A stretch of DNA of 64,000 nt. Origin: Bog-473 sp963777485 (lineage in GTDB: Bacteria > Actinomycetota > Acidimicrobiia > Acidimicrobiales > RAAP-2). The notes beneath the pieces were generated by a model that was not told the DNA's origin, made no database searches, and saw nothing but the letters and a program-made list of their open reading frames with translations. The first letter of the stretch is position 1. The number at the start of each line of letters is the position of its first letter. The stretch lies in NCBI GenBank assembly GCA_963777485.1, contig CAVZQP010000001.1, positions 1,116,001 to 1,180,000 of the forward strand, given 5' to 3'. Shown one piece after another: positions 57,274 to 64,000 of this stretch. A program made the translations under genes and the position numbers.

Positions 57274-57314
57274 CCCTATTGAGATCGCCGGGCGGGCGAT
57301 GCCAGAATCGCCCG

Positions 57315-58781
57315 ATGCCCGAAACGCCCCACACCGGCCCCACCGCGTTCGTCCTCGCCGGTGGCGGCACCAAGGGGTCGTTCGAGGTCGGCGTGTTGCA
57401 GTATCTCGTCGGCGTCGAACAGATCGCCCCGGAGGTCATCACCGCGACCTCGGCCGGCGCGATCGCGGCGACGGTGCTCGCACAAGCACGGACGCTGGAC
57501 GAGTTCGCCGCACGCGTCGATGAGATCGGCGATGACGTGCTCGCGTGGACGCACACCGAGAACGTCTTCGGCAAACAGGCATGGCTGAGCGCACTCGACG
57601 GCACCGCCCTCGGGCGCGAGATCCACCACGAGCTCACGGAAGGAACTCGCCCTCCGTTCCCGCTCAACCCCGCCGCCGTGCTCGCCACGAGTAGCGGCGC
57701 CCCCCCACCCGCCGCTATTGGAAAGTCAGAACGCCGCGCCGCGAGGCGGTCCCGGCGGAAGCGCCAGCGCCACCTGCTGCGGCTCGTCGCCGGGGCCGGT
57801 CTGCGGCTCCCCCGGGTGCGGCGTCGCTTCCGCTCGAGCGGCGCCTCCGTCCTCAACCTCGACCCTCTGGCCGCGGCTCTCCGGCACGGTTCGAGCGAAG
57901 GAGTCCGTGCGGTCGATCCTGCCCTCGTGACGCGGCCCGGCCTTCAGCTCCGTCTCGCCGTGACCGCCCTCCGGGCCGGCGTCGTGCGCTACGTGACCGA
58001 GGACGGGACGATCGTGGAGGCGGACGCCCGCACACCTGCACCGGGCCAGGCCGCCGGCCCGGTCGATCTCATCGACGGAGCCATCGCCTCGGCCAGTGTG
58101 CCCATGATCTTCCCGCCCCACTCCATGGCTGATGACGACTACGTCGACGGCGGAGTCGTCGAGATCATCCCCGTGCGGGCCGCAGTCGAGCTGGGCGCGA
58201 CGCGCATCTTTGCCGTCGTTGCGGTCCCGCTTGCCGTGCCACGCGACGATCGGGACTACGCCACGGCACCGGCGGGCTACATCGGGCTGCGCTCTATGGG
58301 CATGATCGGCGTGGCCGAGCGCCAGATCTCGAACCTGTACGCCGCGCTCCCGGCCGGGTCGACGCTCACGGTCATCGACCCAGTGGTCGACGTTGTCGGC
58401 CTCTTCGAGATCCAGCCCGGCCTCTTGCGCATCAACAAGGACTATGGCTGGCTGCGCGCGGCCGACGTTCTGGCGGAAGGCGACCCCGACCTCTTGGCCG
58501 ACATTGCAGCCGGCACTCATGAGCTCATCGAGGCACGCTGCGAGGCCTGGCGCCTCGAGGCTGTGCTCTGGGCCGAGGATCGGAAGAGAGACCCCGATGC
58601 CGTAGAGGGCGCTCTCGCGCTCGTGCGCGAACAGAAGGAACGGGTCCGTGGCCTCGTCGAGCGCCGCAAGCAACTCGGTTTCCCCGTGCCCGACGATTGC
58701 GAAGCGTGGTGGACCGAGTACGAGGGGCATACCGGCGAGCGCCCGGCGCGCCTGCCGAGCCGGCTGGCTCCGCGCGCCTGA
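57315..58781 (+). CDS. Patatin-like phospholipase
   Basis: A 488-residue patatin-domain protein. The oxyanion loop is GGGTKGSFEVG. The nucleophile Ser is in TATSAGAIAA, where the first Gly of GxSxG is Ala. The catalytic Asp is in DDDYVDGGVVEI. An Arg-rich insertion (about residues 138-158, RRAARRSRRKRQR) could bind membranes or nucleic acids. It has an extra C-terminal helical part (about 390-488). No signal peptide. It lies 41 bp after thiS. Confidence 0.88.
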   Translation: MPETPHTGPTAFVLAGGGTKGSFEVGVLQYLVGVEQIAPEVITATSAGAIAATVLAQARTLDEFAARVDEIGDDVLAWTHTENVFGKQAWLSALDGTALGREIHHELTEGTRPPFPLNPAAVLATSSGAPPPAAIGKSERRAARRSRRKRQRHLLRLVAGAGLRLPRVRRRFRSSGASVLNLDPLAAALRHGSSEGVRAVDPALVTRPGLQLRLAVTALRAGVVRYVTEDGTIVEADARTPAPGQAAGPVDLIDGAIASASVPMIFPPHSMADDDYVDGGVVEIIPVRAAVELGATRIFAVVAVPLAVPRDDRDYATAPAGYIGLRSMGMIGVAERQISNLYAALPAGSTLTVIDPVVDVVGLFEIQPGLLRINKDYGWLRAADVLAEGDPDLLADIAAGTHELIEARCEAWRLEAVLWAEDRKRDPDAVEGALALVREQKERVRGLVERRKQLGFPVPDDCEAWWTEYEGHTGERPARLPSRLAPRA

Positions 58782-58785
58782 GAGT

Positions 58786-59775
58786 TCAGACGGTCGGTCC
58801 CCCGAGCCACCCGCGGCGCCGGAAGAGCGCAACCAGGAAGACGACGGCGGCGAGTTCGAGGCCGATGCCGAGCACGAAGAAGCTCCACGTCGGAGCGAGC
58901 CAGACCCGCACCATGTAGGCGAAGTTCTGACCGAAGAAGCCGGTCATGAAGCTCAGCGGCAAGAAGATCGTCGCGATGATCGTCAACTGCTTCATCACGA
59001 CGTTGAGGCGGTTCGACACAGTCGAAAGGTGCGTATCCATCACGCCGCTCAAGAGGTCCCGGTAGTTGTCCACCAGGTCGGCTAGTCGGATGAGATGGTC
59101 GTAGAGGTCCCGGAAGTAGCGCGACGCCTCGTCCGTCATTCCCGGTACTTCCGCTACGCCGGAGTTGATGCTGGCCATCATGTCGCGTTGAGGTGCGAGC
59201 ACCTTGCGCATGTCCATGAGGGTGCGCTTCATGCCGAACAGCTCACCGAGCTGCTCCTCGGTCGGCGCCTTCAAGATATCGTCTTCGAGCTCGTCGATCC
59301 GGTCGTCGAACTTGGAGAGCGCCGGGAAGAAGCTGTCCACCAGCGCACTGACGATGAGGTAGACGATCACGATCTGTGGCGACGCCGCGTCCTTGGCGTG
59401 GTGCTGGTCGATCCGGGCCCGCACCTGGGCCGTGGCTGGGCAGTCTTCTCCACGGTGCACCGTCACTACGTAGCGGTCGGTCCAGAAAATGTGGACCTCC
59501 GCCCGGCCGGTGCGGTCGGGATCCGCGCCCCGGGCCACGAGGTACATGAAGGTGTCGTAGTCGTCGATGCGCGGCCGCTGGTTGAACCGCTCAGCCGACT
59601 GCACCGCTAGTGGGTGGAACTTGAAATGGACGCTCAGCAGCTCGGAAACGGTACCGTCGGTTGCATCGTCATCGAGGTCGAGCCAGAAGAATTCGTGGCT
59701 CCCCAGCGCAGAGAGCACGTTCTCCGACGTGGCCGGCTCGTCGCGGACTCCGATGCGGAGCGTTCCCTTCAGCAC
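58786..59775 (-). CDS. CorA-like divalent cation transporter
   Basis: A 329-residue transporter. A cytoplasmic N-terminal domain is followed by a long helix and two C-terminal membrane helices (about 263-285 and 295-318). The pore-loop signature is FFGQNFAYM, so the usual GMN is GQN; GQN variants occur in actinobacterial CorA proteins. It probably imports Mg2+ or Co2+. The charged periplasmic-loop and tail are short. It is convergent with the patatin gene. Confidence 0.9.
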   Translation of the reverse strand: MLKGTLRIGVRDEPATSENVLSALGSHEFFWLDLDDDATDGTVSELLSVHFKFHPLAVQSAERFNQRPRIDDYDTFMYLVARGADPDRTGRAEVHIFWTDRYVVTVHRGEDCPATAQVRARIDQHHAKDAASPQIVIVYLIVSALVDSFFPALSKFDDRIDELEDDILKAPTEEQLGELFGMKRTLMDMRKVLAPQRDMMASINSGVAEVPGMTDEASRYFRDLYDHLIRLADLVDNYRDLLSGVMDTHLSTVSNRLNVVMKQLTIIATIFLPLSFMTGFFGQNFAYMVRVWLAPTWSFFVLGIGLELAAVVFLVALFRRRGWLGGPTV

Positions 59776-59838
59776 CGCCCCAGTCTCACGTCCCGACCGC
59801 CACCGCGGTGGGATAGCCGGCGGTGCGGGAGCGAATGG

Positions 59839-60987
59839 TCAGTCAAACCGAGCCGGGTCGAAGGAGTCCGGCAGGGGTGCCTCGTCAGTCGCTAGATCCG
59901 TCGCGGCGATGGCGTGTGCCAGCACCCGGGCCGAGTAGGGGCCTTGCAACAGGCCGTTGGGACCGTGCCCCGTGGCGACCCAGGCGTTCGACCAGCCCGG
60001 GACCCGCCCGACGAGCGCGCGGTCGTCGGGAGAGGTCGGCCGCAACCCGACCCGCGACTCGCCGTAGGTGGCGCCGGCGAGCCCGGGGGCGACGGCGAGG
60101 CACTCGCGCAGCAACTCGTGCAGCCCTGCCGCAGTTGCATCGACCGAGAACCCGGCACCGGGCTCGAAGGTACCGCCGCACGCCACCCGGCCGCCCGGCC
60201 AGGGCACGAGGTAGTGGCTGAGCAGCGGCTGCGCGATTGGCCAAATGTCGGTCTCCGCGTCGACACCGAGGTGCACAATCTGGCCCTTGGTCGGGCCCAC
60301 CGGGAGCTCGTGTCCCAACCACTCCCCCATCGCCGCCGTCCACGCACCTCCCGCCACCGCCAGCGCAGCGCATTCGACGTTGTGCTCACCCTGGATCGCA
60401 ATGGACGTGACGTCGCGGGCACCGTTGGTTCTCGCGGCCACGCCGTGTACCGACCCCGCCAGGAAGGTGACACCGTGCTTCGCCGCGGCCGCCCGCAACG
60501 CGGCCGCCATGCCGCGACCGTCGACCCGCGCCGACGAAGGGCAATACAGCGCCCGATGCAGGGGTCCGAGGGGCGGGAAGAGTCGGCGCGCCTCGTCGGG
60601 TGAGATCTCGGCGACGTCGCCGCCGCCCCGCCGCAAGGCGATCTCAGCAAAGGGTGAGAACCACGAGTCCTCGTGCTCGCGCAGGCCGAGCGAGAGCAAC
60701 CCGCATACGCCGTAACCGGTCGCGGCCACGTCGACTCCGTCCTCTTCTAAGCGGCGCAACAGCTGTGGGTAGTGCGCGCCGCACTGGTGCAGGAAGGGCC
60801 AGAGCGCGCCATCGGTGTCGTGGCTGGTGCCGGGTGAGAGGATGCCTGCGCCGGCGTCGGTGGCACGGCCCGCGTGTGCCGCGTCGACCACGGTGACCGA
60901 GAGGTCAAGGCATGCCAGTTCGTAGGCGAGCGAGAGGCCGACCAATCCGGCACCGACGACGGCCACGTCGCAGCGGTCCCCGGTCAC
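59839..60987 (-). CDS. FAD-dependent oxidoreductase (DAO family)
   Basis: A 382-residue D-amino-acid-oxidase-type flavoprotein. The FAD site is VAVVGAGLVGLSLAYELA at the N-terminus and GLRPTSPDDRALVG near the C-terminus. It is related to glycine oxidase and sarcosine oxidase; the substrate cannot be named. It is a second DAO-type gene in the window besides thiO, but has no thiamine neighbours. Confidence 0.88.
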   Translation of the reverse strand: MTGDRCDVAVVGAGLVGLSLAYELACLDLSVTVVDAAHAGRATDAGAGILSPGTSHDTDGALWPFLHQCGAHYPQLLRRLEEDGVDVAATGYGVCGLLSLGLREHEDSWFSPFAEIALRRGGGDVAEISPDEARRLFPPLGPLHRALYCPSSARVDGRGMAAALRAAAAKHGVTFLAGSVHGVAARTNGARDVTSIAIQGEHNVECAALAVAGGAWTAAMGEWLGHELPVGPTKGQIVHLGVDAETDIWPIAQPLLSHYLVPWPGGRVACGGTFEPGAGFSVDATAAGLHELLRECLAVAPGLAGATYGESRVGLRPTSPDDRALVGRVPGWSNAWVATGHGPNGLLQGPYSARVLAHAIAATDLATDEAPLPDSFDPARFD

Positions 60988-61044
60988 GCCACGAGTCCAT
61001 CAGGCCCGGCGCCGCCCCGCCAGCCGGTGCGACACACTGAGGCT

Positions 61045-62007
61045 GTGGACGTACTGCGGACACCCGACGAACGGTTCGGCGCACACCCGGGCTTTCCGTT
61101 CCGCCCGCACTACGTCGAGCTGCCCGACGGGCTGCGGATGCACTACGTCGACGAAGGCCCTCGTGACGCGGAAGCCGTCCTGCTGCTCCATGGCCAGCCG
61201 ACATGGTCCTACCTCTATCGCAGGGTGATCGACCGGCTCGTGGCGCAGGGTTTGCGCGCGGTGGCACCGGACCTCGTTGGTTTCGGGCGATCCGACAAGC
61301 CGGCAGCGCGGACGGCGCACTCGCTCCGAGGCCATGTGGCCTGGATGGCACAGTTCGCCGGCGCCCTCGGACTCCGTAACGTCACGCTCGTCGTCCAGGA
61401 TTGGGGTGGACCGATCGGGCTTGGCCTACTGAGGGCTCGCCCGGGTCTGGTGGCGCGTGTGGTGGCCGCCAATACCGCGCTGCATACGGCGGAGAGGACG
61501 CTCGCGGGGCGCCTCGCTTGGCCGGTCTACGCGGCGGACGATGCGACGGTCACGGTGGGTCAGACAATCCTCGACTACCAACGCCTGACCCAGGAACTCA
61601 TGCCGTTCCGGCCCAGCCTGTTCGTGCAGGGCGCCACCACTTCCGAGGTGCCCGCGGACGTCCTGGCGGCCTACGATGCGCCGTTCCCTGACGAGTCGTA
61701 CTGCGCCGGGCCGCGCCAATTGCCCCTGCTGATGGGTCTCACGCCATCGAGCGAATGTGCCCGAGTGAATCGCCGGACGTTCGAGGCGCTGGCCGAATTC
61801 GACGGCCCGTTCGTCACCGCGTTCTCCGACGGAGACCCCGGCACCGCCGGCTGGGCCGAGGTGTTGCGGGAACGTGTGCCGGGTGCACAAGGGCCCCCGC
61901 ACGTCACGATCGAGGGCGCGGGCCATTTCCTCCAAGAGGACCGGGGGGCGGAGTTGGCCGACGTCGTGCTCCAAGTGGTCAGTTTGCCGACCGCTCGAGG
62001 GGACTGA
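61045..62007 (+). CDS. Haloalkane dehalogenase (HLD-I-like)
   Basis: A 320-residue alpha/beta hydrolase that would hydrolyse carbon-halogen bonds. HGQPTW (49-54) gives the oxyanion and first halide tryptophan. Asp119-Trp120 (VVQDWGGPIG) is the nucleophile and second halide residue. His294 (GAGHFLQED) and Asp262 or 264 (SDGDPGTAGW) complete the site. It resembles DhlA/DmbC-type enzymes. The GTG at 61045 begins the family start VDVLRTPDERF. It lies 58 bp from the divergent oxidoreductase gene. Confidence 0.9.
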   Translation: MDVLRTPDERFGAHPGFPFRPHYVELPDGLRMHYVDEGPRDAEAVLLLHGQPTWSYLYRRVIDRLVAQGLRAVAPDLVGFGRSDKPAARTAHSLRGHVAWMAQFAGALGLRNVTLVVQDWGGPIGLGLLRARPGLVARVVAANTALHTAERTLAGRLAWPVYAADDATVTVGQTILDYQRLTQELMPFRPSLFVQGATTSEVPADVLAAYDAPFPDESYCAGPRQLPLLMGLTPSSECARVNRRTFEALAEFDGPFVTAFSDGDPGTAGWAEVLRERVPGAQGPPHVTIEGAGHFLQEDRGAELADVVLQVVSLPTARGD

Positions 62008-62020
62008 AGCAGAGCGTTCG

Positions 62021-62791
62021 CTACGAGGCGGGCTTGGACTCTCCGCCGTCGGACGCGGGTGCGGCGGTCAACGCGTCGGGCTCGGGGGCGCCCGTGCCCA
62101 GCTGCGCCTTGAGCGCTGCGAGCTCGTTGTCGACCTCCGAGTCCTTCCCGACCTGGTCGAGCTCCTTCTGGATGTCGTCCGTGCCGCCTCCGACGTCCTC
62201 GAGGACGCCGGACTCGAGCAACTCGTCGAGCGCGCCCGAGCGGGCCTGCATGGTCGAGATCTTGTCCTGTGCCCGTTGCAGGGTCTGCCCCGAGTCCTTG
62301 AAGGACTTCGAGATCCCCGCTGTGCTCTCGTCGACACTGGAGACGGCGGCGGCAGCGGTGTACTCCGCCTTGAGCGTCTCCTTCTGCGTGCGGAAGTCGT
62401 TGACTCGCTTCTGCAACGCGTTCATGGTCTGGGTGAGCTTCTGCTCCTCTTCGCCGAGCTGTTGGTGCTGGGGTTCCATCTCGTCGATCTGCTGCTGGGC
62501 CGTGGCCTTGCGGGCCAACGCCTCCTTGGCCAGGTCCTCCCGGTTGGCCTGGAGTGCCTGCTTGGCCTGGTCCTGCAGGTGGTCGACGGAGTGCTGTAGC
62601 TGCTCTTCCTGGAGCTCGAGCCGCTTCTTCGAGGCCGCGATGTCGACGAGGGCGCGGCGGACCTGGGTGAGTTGCTCGAGCATCTTCTCGTAAGAGAGGT
62701 CGAGCATCTCGTCGGGCTTCTCGGCGGCGTCGAGCGCCTTGTTCGCCTTCGCCTGAACGATGTCGTGGGCCCGCTCAAAGATGCCAGCCAT
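62021..62791 (-). CDS. PspA/IM30 family protein
   Basis: A 256-residue ESCRT-III-like membrane-stress protein. It is nearly all alpha-helical coiled coil (about 25-165), with the standard start MAGIFERAHDIVQAKANKALDAAE, which includes the membrane-binding helix. The C-terminal part is Gly/Ala-rich. It would bind stressed inner membranes. The phage-shock partner PspC is not adjacent. It converges with the dehalogenase gene. Confidence 0.9.
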   Translation of the reverse strand: MAGIFERAHDIVQAKANKALDAAEKPDEMLDLSYEKMLEQLTQVRRALVDIAASKKRLELQEEQLQHSVDHLQDQAKQALQANREDLAKEALARKATAQQQIDEMEPQHQQLGEEEQKLTQTMNALQKRVNDFRTQKETLKAEYTAAAAVSSVDESTAGISKSFKDSGQTLQRAQDKISTMQARSGALDELLESGVLEDVGGGTDDIQKELDQVGKDSEVDNELAALKAQLGTGAPEPDALTAAPASDGGESKPAS

Positions 62792-62909
62792 GGCTGCCTC
62801 CTACCTGATCTCGCTCTGTGACCCCACCATAGGTTCGATTCCCGCGACGTGAGGCCGCGGTCTCGCGAACGGCCAGGAGGAAAGAGGTGCGAAGAGGTGC
62901 CGGCTCGGT

Positions 62910-64000
62910 TCAGGAGCCGGAGGCGGCGATGACGGCGCCATTGAGGTGCGTGCCCGACATGTCACCGTCGCTCGGCGCATCACCGAAGTTGTAGACCGTG
63001 CCCTGGGCCGTCACGACCCAGTACCCGCCGCCGTCCGACGTGGAGAAGATGGACGCCGCCGGGTCGAAGCCCCCGGCAGATCCGGGCGGTGGGCTCCCCA
63101 GACTGGGCGCATCGCCGAACGGGAAGACTTGCCCGTTGGACTCGAGGAGCCAGTACCCGCCCCCGTCGGGCGTGGCCACCGCCGAGCTGAAGGTCGCGGC
63201 CTGCTGTCCGGGCGAGCCGTGGTTCACCGCATCGCCGAAGGCGTAGACGTGGCCCGTGGTCGTGACGACCCAGTAGCCGCCGCCCGTTGCGTCGGGCACG
63301 ACGGCGACCGCCGCGCCGCTACAACCGCCGATGCCCGGGCAGGAGCCCGCAAAGGTCGCATCGCCGAACGCGAAGACCCCACCGTCGGACGCCACCATGA
63401 AGTAGCCGCGGTCGTCGTGGCTGGCAACCATCCCCACGATCGGCGCGTTGAGGCTGTGCGGCTTGCCGGACCCGGCCGGGTTGAAACCGAGGCCGGGCAT
63501 CGAGCCGTAGAACTGCGTGTCCCCGAAGGCGAAGACACCACCGTCGGACGCATCGAGCCAGTAGCCGCCGCGGTCGGGCGTCGGGACGATGCCGACCACC
63601 GGTCGCTGCAGCGCGACGCCGCCCATGGAGCCGTGGAACTGCGCCGAGCCGAACGAGAAGATGCCGCCGTCGGAACCGACGAGCCAGTAGCCGTGGGTCG
63701 CCGGGGGTGGCGGTGGCGGTGGCGGAGGAGGAGGCGGCGGCGGTGGCGGTGGCGTCGTTCCGGTGATCGTCAAGGTGAAGGCCTGGGTGCCCGCAGGCGA
63801 GACGCCGTTCACGGCCTTGAGGCAGATCGTGTAGCTCGAGCTGTCGTTCGTGCTCGGCGTCCCCTCCAACGTGGCGATGGAGCCACCGGTGTAGACCAGC
63901 GAGACGTCCGATGGCAGAGCGGACGGTGTACAGCCGCTGAAAGCGGTGTCCGTGATGGACGTGACCGCGGGCGTGCCCCTCGCCAAGATGAGCGCCGAGT
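62910..64000 (-). CDS. Secreted SDGGIFxFG-repeat protein, 5' part cut by window
   Basis: The frame stays open to the window edge, so the start is missing. Visible: a C-terminal piece of an Ig-like domain (FTLTITG), a polyproline linker of about 17 residues, then six repeats of 41-50 residues such as GYWLVGSDGGIFSFGSAQFHG. The repeats match the amidase protein at 35.0-36.6 kb but carry no amidase here. It is probably exported and cell-surface attached. Function unknown. Confidence 0.8.
   Translation of the reverse strand, partial: SALILARGTPAVTSITDTAFSGCTPSALPSDVSLVYTGGSIATLEGTPSTNDSSSYTICLKAVNGVSPAGTQAFTLTITGTTPPPPPPPPPPPPPPPPPATHGYWLVGSDGGIFSFGSAQFHGSMGGVALQRPVVGIVPTPDRGGYWLDASDGGVFAFGDTQFYGSMPGLGFNPAGSGKPHSLNAPIVGMVASHDDRGYFMVASDGGVFAFGDATFAGSCPGIGGCSGAAVAVVPDATGGGYWVVTTTGHVYAFGDAVNHGSPGQQAATFSSAVATPDGGGYWLLESNGQVFPFGDAPSLGSPPPGSAGGFDPAASIFSTSDGGGYWVVTAQGTVYNFGDAPSDGDMSGTHLNGAVIAASGS
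63702..63753. repeat. GGC/GGT tract encoding the polyproline linker
   Basis: A run of GGC, GGT and GGA triplets on the plus strand encodes about 17 consecutive prolines on the minus strand, between the Ig-like domain and the repeat domain. Such triplet runs vary in length between strains and stall ribosomes unless EF-P acts. Confidence 0.75.

Noticed and set aside
62831..62850. GGTTCGATTCCC, like a tRNA T-arm
   Set aside because: The flanking bases do not form a T-stem and no acceptor or anticodon arm is present.

Overview
The window reads as high-GC actinobacterial chromosome, most likely class Acidimicrobiia. Evidence: a complete Pup-proteasome locus (mpa, dop, pup, prcB, prcA, pafA), a fused CofG/CofH FO synthase for cofactor F420, DUF4193 and DUF3565 proteins, a two-domain ThyX-like protein, and two secreted proteins built from SDGGIFxYGDA repeats that are typical of Acidimicrobiia. 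No rRNA, tRNA, CRISPR array or insertion sequence was found. Genus cannot be assigned from sequence alone.

Layout. 0-8.3 kb: mixed housekeeping (methyltransferase, secreted protein, VOC protein, pyrophosphatase, NTF2-like protein, HtrA-type protease, RG-rich hypothetical, GNAT, DUF4193). 8.6-20.3 kb: a long minus-strand locus, in transcription order mpa-dop-pup-prcB-prcA-pafA-tatA/B-tatC-helY-thyX-like; several genes overlap by 4 bp. It covers Pup activation (Dop), ligation (PafA), unfolding (Mpa), degradation (PrcAB), Tat export, an RNA helicase and a flavin-dependent thymidylate synthase homologue. pafB/pafC, which sit between tatA and pafA in Mycobacterium, are absent. 20.5-24.2 kb: ferredoxin, a hydrolase-cyclase fusion, and a TetR regulator divergent from a cupin/NTF2/NTF2 operon with a clear operator. 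24.2-26.7 kb: trmI operon with three tiny membrane proteins. 26.8-35.0 kb: plus-strand carbon operon tkt-tal-gnd-pgl running into fbiC and a LOG-family gene; zwf/opcA are absent.

35-39 kb: repeat-domain cell-wall amidase (two apparent frameshifts), RNA 2',3'-cyclic phosphodiesterase, acyl-CoA ligase. 39.2-43.4 kb: a visibly lower-GC island of very small stress-type genes (DUF6458, CsbD, hydrophobic peptide, LuxR response regulator, STAS protein, degenerate cold-shock-like protein, GYD-like protein). Two near-identical 20-bp palindromes (18/20 match, same orientation) lie upstream of the LuxR gene and of the DUF6458-CsbD group, which suggests a small self-regulated stress regulon; this is the most interesting unassigned signal here.

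43.5-49.7 kb: lytic transglycosylase/NlpC enzyme, DUF3565, ClC channel divergent from a MarR regulator across 25 bp, pgi, hydrolase. 49.7-57.3 kb: gltD-gltB divergent from thiO-thiS (thiO frameshifted). 57.3-64 kb: patatin, CorA, FAD oxidoreductase, haloalkane dehalogenase, PspA, and a partial repeat-domain secreted protein.

Four genes or gene starts show single-base frame breaks, all in short G or C runs, so sequencing or assembly indels are a real possibility.
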